Positions 8,614 to 16,124 of a stretch of DNA of 32,322 nt are shown piece by piece. The translations under genes were made by a program, and so were the position numbers. Numbering within the stretch: the stretch's first letter is position 1; each line of letters starts with the position of its first letter. The notes under the pieces are model-generated. The model worked only from the letters and a program-made list of their open reading frames with translations. It had not been told where the DNA came from and made no database searches. This DNA comes from Cytophagaceae bacterium (GTDB lineage Bacteria; Bacteroidota; Bacteroidia; Cytophagales; Cytophagaceae), in assembly GCA_014376985.1 (NCBI GenBank), contig JACMQM010000026.1:1-32322 (forward strand), in the 5' to 3' direction.

Positions 8614-11109
8614 ATGTACAATCATCTACTTCGCATGAAACATTTATTTAGCCTTTTATTATTCTTTTCCATAATTCAATGGAGTCAGGCCCAAACAAAT
8701 CCTGTTCCTCCTACAGGTAAAATATCCGGTACTGTTTCAGACTCTTCCACATCAGATGCTGTAGAATTTGCTTCCATCGGATTGATTGATCTTGCAACAG
8801 GTAAAATAGTAGATGGTACTGTTACAGACAGCGCAGGATCTTTTGTATTAGAACATGTTGCCAATGGCACTTACCAAATAGGAATACGCATGATCGGATA
8901 CGATGATATGTCGATCAATAATGTTATCGTATCCGATCAGGCATCCGAGGTGTCATTGAAAAGAATTCGACTGACTGCTCCCCTCACAGCACAAATAACA
9001 GTAGAAGGAAAAAAAGATTTGATTACAGAAGAAGTAGACCGTATCATTTACAATGCAGAAAACGATGCCACCAATAAAGGCGGTGATGCAACCGATGTAC
9101 TACGCAAAGCACCACTGTTGATGGTAGACATGGACGGCAACTTGTCCATGCGAGGCAATAGCAATGTCAAAGTACTCATTAACGGAAAAGCTTCCGCACT
9201 CATGGCATCTAGTGTAGCAGATGCCTTAAAACAAATTCCTGCTGATCAGATTAAATCGGTGGAAGTCATTACTTCTCCTTCTGCCAAATACGATGCGGAA
9301 GGCTCTGCTGGTATTGTGAATATTGTTTTAAAGAAAAATACACTGCAAGGATTTTCTCTCAATGTAGATGCCAGCGCAGGTATACGAGGTTCCTCCCTTG
9401 GATTGAATGGAGCTTACCGCACCAAAAAAATGGGGTTCTCTTTGGGAGGTCATGGAAGAGCAGGCTACAACATTCCTGGTAGTTATCAGAACGATCAAAA
9501 TGCGTACGACCAAAACGCAGGCAAGTATACCCGCACGATACAGCAAGCCCATACACAAAGTGTCATGGGATTTGGACATTATGTATTCGGCTGGGATTAT
9601 GACATTGATTCCACTAATTCCATCAATGCTTCCGTGAAATATGGTTTAAGACAAATGAACAATTCGCAAACCGATCTTTCCTCTCATTCTTATCAAGATG
9701 ATGTATTGATCAACGAAAGCCACAGGGATGTAAGAACGGTCAATGCCAATCAATCCGTCGATGTCAACTTAAACTACACACACTTATTCAAACAACCTAA
9801 AAGGGAATTCAGTGTACTGGGTTTATACAGCAGAAATAACAGCGATAACAATTTCACCAATAGCATTCTCAATAATGCGGACTGGTCACAGGTAAGCAGT
9901 CGATTAAAAAATCAGAACCACGGCTATAACCAGGAAAGTACTATACAATTGGACTATCAACACCCGATATCCAAAAACCAATTGCTTGAAGTGGGTGCCA
10001 AAAATATCTATCGTCAGGTGTACAGTAAATATGAGTACTTCTCCGCGGTGGGTGCGGATGGAGATTACACACCTCTTGGCAATGACAGTTTAAACAATAC
10101 GTTTCGTTACAATCAAAACGTCACAGCGGGTTATGCTTCTTATACGCTCAACTTTCTCAAAAACTATACTGTAAAAGCAGGCTTGCGTTACGAATACACC
10201 AGCATCAATGCACAATACCAGCAAGATCGTGAAGTGAGTATTCCTTCTTATGGCGTATTAGTTCCGAGCATCAACGTGTCAAGAAAACTGGAAAACGGAA
10301 ATATGATAAAAGCCTCTTACAACAGACGTATTCAAAGACCCTCCATGCAGTTTTTAAATCCCAATGTACAGGCGTCAAATCCTTATAACATCACAGTGGG
10401 TAATCCGGAACTGCGTCCTGAATATTCCAACAACTACGAACTTTCATACAGCGCATACTTCGGAAGATCTTCTGCGACACTATCTAGTTTCATGCGCAAT
10501 ACAGAAAGCTCTATACAAGCGGTACGTGATGTTAGAGGAGATACCATTCATACCACGTATCGAAACATAGGCAATGAAGATGCTTATGGATTTAACCTCT
10601 TCTCAAATATCAGCATCTCCAATCGTTTTACCTTAGGCGGTGGAATAGATGCCTATTATGCGGTATTGAAAAATAATAATCCAGACCCGTTTTATAATGC
10701 GAGTAACCAGGGTTGGGTAATAGGTGGACGAATCAATGGCCGCTTTGAAATTGCCAAAGGATGGGGATTGCATTGGTTTGCCTTCTACCGCGGTAATCAA
10801 GTGCAGTTGCAAGGTTACCAAACCAGTTTCGGAATGTACAGTTTAAACCTGAAAAAAGATTTCAATAAAAAGAAAGGCACTTTCGGTATCGGTGCAGAAA
10901 ATTTCTTTACCCCTTCCATCCGCATAAGGACACAGCTTGATTCACCGATGCTAAATCAATCCAGTAGCAACATCATGCACACGATGAACTTTAAAATCAA
11001 CTTCAGTTACCGCATCGGAAAAATGACAACCGAGAAGAAGAGCCGGAAGAAAAGCATCAACAACGATGACTTAAAAAATAATTCTGACAATAACTCTCCT
11101 GGTCAATAG
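8614..11109 (+). CDS. TonB-receptor-like outer membrane beta-barrel protein
   Basis: An 831-residue outer membrane protein. After the signal peptide comes a carboxypeptidase-D-regulatory-like beta-sandwich (about residues 35-115), then a plug domain (about 135-240; V-L-R-K-A-P-L and V-E-V-I-T-S-P-S-A-K-Y-D signatures). The rest is a barrel of the 'outer membrane beta-barrel family', with R-R-I-Q-R-P and N-P-E-L-R-P-E-Y-S-N-N-Y-E motifs. It is shorter than SusC and no SusD partner lies next to it, so it is not a classical glycan importer. The C-terminus extends past the last barrel strand as a basic, Asn/Ser-rich tail. An alternative start at 8635 gives a more standard 20-residue signal peptide and is equally plausible. 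The substrate is not predictable. Confidence 0.88.
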   Translation: MYNHLLRMKHLFSLLLFFSIIQWSQAQTNPVPPTGKISGTVSDSSTSDAVEFASIGLIDLATGKIVDGTVTDSAGSFVLEHVANGTYQIGIRMIGYDDMSINNVIVSDQASEVSLKRIRLTAPLTAQITVEGKKDLITEEVDRIIYNAENDATNKGGDATDVLRKAPLLMVDMDGNLSMRGNSNVKVLINGKASALMASSVADALKQIPADQIKSVEVITSPSAKYDAEGSAGIVNIVLKKNTLQGFSLNVDASAGIRGSSLGLNGAYRTKKMGFSLGGHGRAGYNIPGSYQNDQNAYDQNAGKYTRTIQQAHTQSVMGFGHYVFGWDYDIDSTNSINASVKYGLRQMNNSQTDLSSHSYQDDVLINESHRDVRTVNANQSVDVNLNYTHLFKQPKREFSVLGLYSRNNSDNNFTNSILNNADWSQVSSRLKNQNHGYNQESTIQLDYQHPISKNQLLEVGAKNIYRQVYSKYEYFSAVGADGDYTPLGNDSLNNTFRYNQNVTAGYASYTLNFLKNYTVKAGLRYEYTSINAQYQQDREVSIPSYGVLVPSINVSRKLENGNMIKASYNRRIQRPSMQFLNPNVQASNPYNITVGNPELRPEYSNNYELSYSAYFGRSSATLSSFMRNTESSIQAVRDVRGDTIHTTYRNIGNEDAYGFNLFSNISISNRFTLGGGIDAYYAVLKNNNPDPFYNASNQGWVIGGRINGRFEIAKGWGLHWFAFYRGNQVQLQGYQTSFGMYSLNLKKDFNKKKGTFGIGAENFFTPSIRIRTQLDSPMLNQSSSNIMHTMNFKINFSYRIGKMTTEKKSRKKSINNDDLKNNSDNNSPGQ

Positions 11110-11136
11110 TATAAAAAGTTGACTGCTTTCCTTACC

Positions 11137-11165
11137 ATGGCCTGTCCCCCGACAGGCCATTTTTA
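11137..11165 (+). terminator. Strong intrinsic terminator after the beta-barrel gene
   Basis: A perfect 10-bp GC-rich stem (11137-11146 with 11151-11160) with a CCCC loop, followed by TTTTA. It lies 28 bases after the stop codon of the receptor-like gene. Confidence 0.93.
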
Positions 11166-11208
11166 TTAAAAGAAAAGCTTGGTGCGGTTGGCGTCCGCGA
11201 AAAGAGCG

Positions 11209-11329
11209 AATTTTAGAAGACTTGTTATAAATTAACTCCGCGAATTATCTAGATCCACAAGGTCTTCTAAAATTGGTTTTCGTGACTCCCTTTTCTTTTG
11301 TTTCTTTTTTTGCTCGCCCAAAAGAAAAG
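11209..11329. repeat. Cluster of two inverted repeats in a noncoding region
   Basis: The region between 11110 and 11451 has no gene. Past the terminator it holds a near-perfect inverted repeat: 11209-11225 pairs with 11257-11274, 17 pairs with one bulged base. It also holds a perfect 11-bp inverted repeat, 11290-11300 with 11319-11329 (CTTTTCTTTTG / CAAAAGAAAAG). This arrangement is unlike the surrounding single terminators and looks like a palindromic intergenic repeat element; whether it is dispersed in the genome cannot be judged here. Confidence 0.6.
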
Positions 11330-11451
11330 AAAAAAGATGGTATGAAAACTACGGTTGTCAGTTGCATAAGTTATAATGATTAAAAACTCCCTTATTTACC
11401 AAAATTGATTTATATTAATCTTTTAATTTTTACACCATAAATCAAATTCCA

Positions 11452-11964
11452 TTGAAAACCGAGTACAACTTCAGATCCAGATCTTTTTTCGCTATTGGCC
11501 CTCATTTACTAGGACTCATCTTTATTGCAGTCGGATTCTTCACACTGGTTAGTCCTTTATTCATGCCTGGCGATAACTCTGTCAACAAAGCTTTACTTGT
11601 CGGCTCTTGTGCCATTGTCTTCGGAAGCATGGTCATCACTTCTTATCCCGGTACTTTTTTTGATTTCAAGAATAACCGCTTTAAAAAATATTACTGTTTT
11701 ATCGGTTACAAAACCGGTCAATGGAAGACATTGCCTCCACTAAAACTGGTAAAAGTTTTTCCGTATACTTTCAAAGGAGACATGATGGCTAATGGTGTAA
11801 ATCCTACTCCCACTATAAAGTTCACCCACTATATCGTAGCTCTTTACAGCGATCAGCCTAAACCTGTCGTTGCTTTGGAATATGAGAATAAAAACTCAGC
11901 ATTAGAAGGGAGTAAAATTATTTCAGATGAAATGAATGCTACGTTGAATATTCAATTGTCATAA
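11452..11964 (+). CDS. Small membrane protein of unknown function
   Basis: A 170-residue protein starting at a TTG codon. No in-frame ATG lies before the first membrane segment, and the next methionine would remove that segment, so the TTG start is preferred. Two hydrophobic segments lie at about residues 14-36 and 46-63. They are followed by a soluble domain beginning Y-P-G-T-F-F-D-F-K-N-N-R-F-K-K-Y, a pattern seen in small bacterial membrane proteins of unknown role in which the soluble part is beta-rich. The next gene begins 31 bases later on the same strand, so co-transcription is possible. I do not recognise a named family. Confidence 0.65.
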   Translation: MKTEYNFRSRSFFAIGPHLLGLIFIAVGFFTLVSPLFMPGDNSVNKALLVGSCAIVFGSMVITSYPGTFFDFKNNRFKKYYCFIGYKTGQWKTLPPLKLVKVFPYTFKGDMMANGVNPTPTIKFTHYIVALYSDQPKPVVALEYENKNSALEGSKIISDEMNATLNIQLS

Positions 11965-11995
11965 TTTAACTTTTCGTATACTAATTATTTCTATC

Positions 11996-13042
11996 ATGAA
12001 CTCATTTTTGTATCGTACACTTTTTTTAATCCTGAGTTTTTGTCTTGCTTATTCATCCATTGCACAAGACCTTGCTTCCATCAGTCAACTGTTAGAAGAA
12101 AATAAAAATGATTTTAAAGGCCATGTCATCATGGTCGTGAAACAAAAAGACAGCACCTTCTATCAACATGAGATTGGCTTAGCCAAATTGTCGACAAAAA
12201 TTCCGGTAGCCTCGGCTAGCAAGTGGTTGTCGGCAGCAGTTATTCTTACGCTTGTCGATCAAGGGCTCTTATCGCTGGATGACAGCATAGGGAAATACCT
12301 TCCTTCTTTTTCTAAATATGGCAAAGGTCATCCTACCATTCGACAATGTTTAACTCATACAAGTGGATTTCCTGCTTATCCTTCACTGGATCACAAAGAC
12401 GATGGTCTCGGCCCGTTAATTGATAGCATGGCTAAATACATTCCATTAAAAAATAAAGCCGGTGAACTATTCAACTACGGTGCGATGTCTTACCGAATAG
12501 TAGGTCGTATAGCAGAAGTCGTTTCAGGTAAATCATGGAACGAACTTTTCGCAACCAACATCACTTCTAAATGTGAAATGATTGCCACTGTGTATTGTCA
12601 TGAAAAGATAACACCCGAGCTGGCAGGCGGTGCCTGTTCTACTCCGGGTGATTACCTTAATTTCTTATCTATGATATCAAACAACGGTCTGTATAAAGGC
12701 ACCCAGGTCATTTCAGCGGCTTCGATCAAAGAATTCTTTAAAAACCAACTCTCCGCCAAAGTACGTGAGGATATGATGAAAGCTAATCCTGATATGAAAA
12801 AATTTGCTGATGATAAATTGATCAGTTATGGGTTAGGCACATGGATTTACGATTACAAACCATCACAGGAAATTCAAACAGAAATTTTCTGCCCTGGTGC
12901 ATTGGGTACTTTTCCTTTTATTGACAGCTGCAAAAACATTTACGGCATTATCTTAACACATACGCAAATAGCAAAAGTCATAGAAACAGAATTCAAAGCC
13001 ATTAGCACTATTAAGGAAAAATATAAAGGTACTTGTAAATAA
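11996..13042 (+). CDS. Secreted serine hydrolase, beta-lactamase/PBP fold (class C-like)
   Basis: A 348-residue exported enzyme with a signal peptide ending in S-I-A-Q. The active-site SxxK tetrad is S73-A-S-K76, followed by W-L-S-A-A. A conserved H-T-S-G-F motif is present near residue 121. The second active-site motif is Y161-G-A163 in place of the classical Y-x-N, as in esterase-type members that carry YGG or YGA. The family contains DD-peptidases, esterases and peptide hydrolases, so the substrate is open; the altered motif favours an esterase or unusual amidase over a beta-lactamase. The phospholipase D-like gene begins 5 bases after its stop, so the two are translated from the same transcript. 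Confidence 0.87.
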   Translation: MNSFLYRTLFLILSFCLAYSSIAQDLASISQLLEENKNDFKGHVIMVVKQKDSTFYQHEIGLAKLSTKIPVASASKWLSAAVILTLVDQGLLSLDDSIGKYLPSFSKYGKGHPTIRQCLTHTSGFPAYPSLDHKDDGLGPLIDSMAKYIPLKNKAGELFNYGAMSYRIVGRIAEVVSGKSWNELFATNITSKCEMIATVYCHEKITPELAGGACSTPGDYLNFLSMISNNGLYKGTQVISAASIKEFFKNQLSAKVREDMMKANPDMKKFADDKLISYGLGTWIYDYKPSQEIQTEIFCPGALGTFPFIDSCKNIYGIILTHTQIAKVIETEFKAISTIKEKYKGTCK

Positions 13043-13047
13043 TACAG

Positions 13048-14595
13048 ATGGAAACACACCATAAAACGACACTATTCGCTTTTCTTTTTCTGTTGCTACT
13101 GATCTCTTCCTGTTCAGAAACAATAACAGAAATCCCCGTTCAGGAAAAAGATTTCTGCACCAGCATACACCGTAACGACTCTCTGTCACTTTCTAAGGCA
13201 TTGTATTCGCTGCGTGAGTTGATGCAAACTAAAACGGGTGTGTATGTTTTAGAAGACGGAGGCAATGCTTTAATCGCTCGCGGCTGGCTGTCCGAATATG
13301 CAGAACAAAGCATCGACATTCAATATTTTATTTTTTCTCCCGATAATGTAGGACTGATCGCCTGCGACTACCTGGTAAGAGCGGCAGATCGTGGTGTTAA
13401 AGTTCGCTTACTGGTAGACGACATTATGGTCGATGCCGGCATTCATGAAATTTTAACTTTAGACTCTCATGAGAATATTGACATCAGAATATACAATCCC
13501 GGAGTGAATCTGGGTAAAAATATTTATAACAAGGTGGTTAAATTCACTACTCATTTTCGTTCGGCCAATCAACGCATGCACAACAAGACATTTATTGTAG
13601 ATCAAAAAGTAGTCGTGACTGGTGGAAGAAACATAGCTGACGAATACTTTGACTACGATCATGAATATAATTTCCGCGACCGTGATGTGTTGCTAATTGG
13701 TAAAATAGCATCGACAGTGCATCAATCCTTCGAGTCGTTTTGGAACAGCCCTTTAAGCGTACCAGTCACGAAACTGGTCAGCGAAGAAGTCAGCACAAAG
13801 ATAGACAGCACGCGCTTCGACAGACTTCACCAGTATGCCTGTAATCCCGACAACTTCTGGCCGCAGGTACGAACGAAAATGCAAGCACTGCCTCAAGCAT
13901 TCGAACGCATGCAGCAATCGGGGCAACTGGTATGGACAGACAGTCTTTTCTTTGTATCCGATGTACCAGGAAAAAACGATGGTAAAAAAGGTTTATCCGG
14001 TGGAGGTGTATGTACTGATACCTTGATGAACTTAATCAAAAGAGCCAAACACTCTATCGATATACAATCGCCTTATCTCATAACAACGGAAACAGGTCGC
14101 ACGCTTTTCCGTGAAGCCGTAAAACGTGGCGTCAAAGTAAGAATATTAACCAATAGCCTCGCATCAACAGATAACCTCGAAGCCTTCAGCGGTTACCAAC
14201 GCGACAGAAAAAAATTATTGGAAACGGGTATTCTTATTTATGAATTCAAACCCGATGCAGAAGAACGCCGAAAGGTAATGACTGGTGCCTTGCAGGAAAA
14301 AATGGACTTCACTCCCATCTTCGGTTTGCACGCTAAGTCTATGGTGATAGATGGAAAGATTACGGTCATCGGTACATTCAACTTAGATCCGAGAAGTGCC
14401 AATCTGAATACGGAATGTGTAGCGATTATTCATTCTGCTAAAATAACAGCAGGCGTGCTAAAAGGAATGGAAGAAGAATTCAAACCGACGAATTCCTGGC
14501 AAACAACATTGACTTCTAATCCTGATAGTGTAGCTTCTCAATCAAAGCGCATAAAGGCATTGACAAAGCGAGTGGTGCCGAAAAATATTTTGTAA
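13048..14595 (+). CDS. Phospholipase D / cardiolipin-synthase-like lipoprotein
   Basis: A 515-residue protein with a lipoprotein signal: a hydrophobic stretch ending L-I-S-S-C, with the lipidated cysteine at position 22. It contains two HKD motifs: H178-N-K180 with D185, followed by G-G-R-N; and H428-A-K430 with D435, followed by G-T-F-N-L-D-P-R-S. Order and spacing match phospholipase D family phosphatidyltransferases, closest in layout to cardiolipin synthase C. Both catalytic motifs are complete, so activity is expected. A lipid anchor would place it on a membrane surface facing the periplasm or outside, unusual for a cardiolipin synthase. It is coupled to the preceding serine hydrolase gene. 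Confidence 0.88.
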   Translation: METHHKTTLFAFLFLLLLISSCSETITEIPVQEKDFCTSIHRNDSLSLSKALYSLRELMQTKTGVYVLEDGGNALIARGWLSEYAEQSIDIQYFIFSPDNVGLIACDYLVRAADRGVKVRLLVDDIMVDAGIHEILTLDSHENIDIRIYNPGVNLGKNIYNKVVKFTTHFRSANQRMHNKTFIVDQKVVVTGGRNIADEYFDYDHEYNFRDRDVLLIGKIASTVHQSFESFWNSPLSVPVTKLVSEEVSTKIDSTRFDRLHQYACNPDNFWPQVRTKMQALPQAFERMQQSGQLVWTDSLFFVSDVPGKNDGKKGLSGGGVCTDTLMNLIKRAKHSIDIQSPYLITTETGRTLFREAVKRGVKVRILTNSLASTDNLEAFSGYQRDRKKLLETGILIYEFKPDAEERRKVMTGALQEKMDFTPIFGLHAKSMVIDGKITVIGTFNLDPRSANLNTECVAIIHSAKITAGVLKGMEEEFKPTNSWQTTLTSNPDSVASQSKRIKALTKRVVPKNIL

Positions 14596-14658
14596 ACCTT
14601 TATCAACAGCGAAAAAATACACTTTGAAGTTTTTACAAAAGAATAAACAAGTACTCTT

Positions 14659-15177
14659 ATGAAAGCACTTGTTTTTATCCTACTAACATTAATATTTTAT
14701 AGCACATCTTTCGCGCAAACAGCGTGTGATTATAAAACGTTAACTCTTCTATTAAAAACATATCCGAAAACAAAAACAGCCAAGCTTTATTTCATAACCT
14801 TTCTTCCTGAAAAAATCTCTGAAAATACTCCGAAAGAAGATGCTGAGATATACGTTTCTTCAGCAAATGAATTGATTCAAAAAAATATACCTTCCTCCAA
14901 TTATAAATTAACAAAGAGGACATTGCGAAGATCACATATTAAATGGAATAAAGATAAAGTAGTACTTGCTAATTCTATCGATAAAGAAACAGATGATCCC
15001 TTTTTCTATTATTCTAAACCTATATTCGTGACGAATGTATATTTCATAACCATTAGTTATTATGTAATGCCTGGTGGAGGGATTACTATTTGGCTTTTTA
15101 AAATGGATGATGTCAATAACCAGATAGTAAAAATAGAAAGTGAAACAATATTGACATACGGCCTTAACTTTCGTTAA
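14659..15177 (+). CDS. Small secreted hypothetical protein
   Basis: A 172-residue protein with a clear signal peptide (M-K-A-L-V-F-I-L-L-T-L, cleavage after F-A-Q). The mature part is basic and rich in Tyr, Lys and Ile, with a glycine turn M-P-G-G-G-I near residue 138. No catalytic motif was recognised and I cannot assign a family. It lies 63 bases after the phospholipase D-like gene on the same strand, with no visible terminator between, so it may be the last gene of that operon. Its stop is only 4 bases from the stop of the convergent leucine-rich-repeat gene. Confidence 0.65.
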   Translation: MKALVFILLTLIFYSTSFAQTACDYKTLTLLLKTYPKTKTAKLYFITFLPEKISENTPKEDAEIYVSSANELIQKNIPSSNYKLTKRTLRRSHIKWNKDKVVLANSIDKETDDPFFYYSKPIFVTNVYFITISYYVMPGGGITIWLFKMDDVNNQIVKIESETILTYGLNFR

Positions 15178-15181
15178 AGAC

Positions 15182-16006
15182 TTATCGAATCTGCAACTCC
15201 GGCAAACAACCATTCAATCCCTTCAACTTCACATCCGACAAAGCACTTCCAGAAACCATCAGCACTTTCAGTTTTTTCAACTCACAAAAACAATCCGGCA
15301 ATTCTTTGATGGCATCTTCTTCTATCGTTAAAAAACGTAGCGTAATCATTTTACAAATTCCCTCGGGCAAACTTTCAATGTTGGTATTATCAATGAATAA
15401 AATCTTCAGAGCCGGTTGACTCAAAACCCATGTACCAATAGTCGACATGGGATTACCAGAAAGGATTAACGACTTGAGTGTCTTCAATACAAAAGAAGAA
15501 GAAGGATAACCCGTCAATTGGTTGGAATGCAGATCCAACTCTTCCAGCTGGCTGCATTTGCTCACTGCATCGGGAATAACGGTCAAGTTGTTTTCCGAGA
15601 CATCCAATACTTTTAAAGCAGGATGAAAAATAGTGGTTGGCAATTCAGTTAAATTATTACCCGCATACTGGAGTGTGTGAAGTTTTCTGCACTTATCAAA
15701 TAGATTCATTGGAATAGTCTCAATATGGTTGTAAGAAATATTGAGGGTATGAAGATTCTTGAATGTTAATATTTCTACTGGGAAAATCTTTAATTTCTTG
15801 CTTTCGAGGGATAGCTCACTCACCCGCAAGGGTGACCTCAGAGCGTCTTCCAAAGAAAAAAAGATACTGTCGTATGGATTCTGATCTTTAAGATGAGTGC
15901 CGTTGCCCACTTGAAAATTAACTTCGCCGGACGACTGTGCATGACTTATCGAAACAAGCAGAAAATGCCATACCAGTACAAATAAAAACCTCACTCTGAA
16001 TCTCAT
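15182..16006 (-). CDS. Secreted leucine-rich repeat protein
   Basis: About 274 residues from the preferred ATG at 16006, which is followed by an arginine-rich signal peptide ending S-H-A-Q; the frame continues upstream to an ATG at 16033. The mature protein is built of about nine leucine-rich repeats of 22-24 residues of the L-x-x-L-x-L-x-x-N-x-L-x-x-L/I-P type (for example L-N-I-S-Y-N-H-I and L-D-L-H-S-N-Q-L), ending in degenerate repeats. No T9SS tail or lipobox is visible, so it is probably periplasmic. Such repeats serve in protein binding; the partner is unknown. It lies downstream of the GH26 terminator and is probably a separate unit. Confidence 0.85.
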   Translation of the reverse strand: MRFRVRFLFVLVWHFLLVSISHAQSSGEVNFQVGNGTHLKDQNPYDSIFFSLEDALRSPLRVSELSLESKKLKIFPVEILTFKNLHTLNISYNHIETIPMNLFDKCRKLHTLQYAGNNLTELPTTIFHPALKVLDVSENNLTVIPDAVSKCSQLEELDLHSNQLTGYPSSSFVLKTLKSLILSGNPMSTIGTWVLSQPALKILFIDNTNIESLPEGICKMITLRFLTIEEDAIKELPDCFCELKKLKVLMVSGSALSDVKLKGLNGCLPELQIR

Positions 16007-16070
16007 AGTAAAAACGAATGAGCTAAAATACATTATTATTTATAACCTGAAAACAGACATAGAATAAATA

Positions 16071-16101
16071 AAAACGACTGCCCCCTTTCGAAAGCAGTCG
16101 T
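16071..16101 (-). terminator. Intrinsic terminator of the first GH26 gene
   Basis: A perfect 8-bp stem (16074-16081 with 16094-16101) around a loop containing CTTTCGAAAG. On the minus strand it is followed by TTTTTATTTATT. It separates the GH26 gene from the leucine-rich-repeat gene. Confidence 0.9.
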
Positions 16102-16124
16102 CCCAACGAATTCGTATGATTTAC

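Noticed and set aside
8614-11109. SusC-type glycan importer
   Set aside because: The protein is shorter than SusC, its barrel matches the general outer-membrane beta-barrel family, and no SusD-like gene is adjacent.
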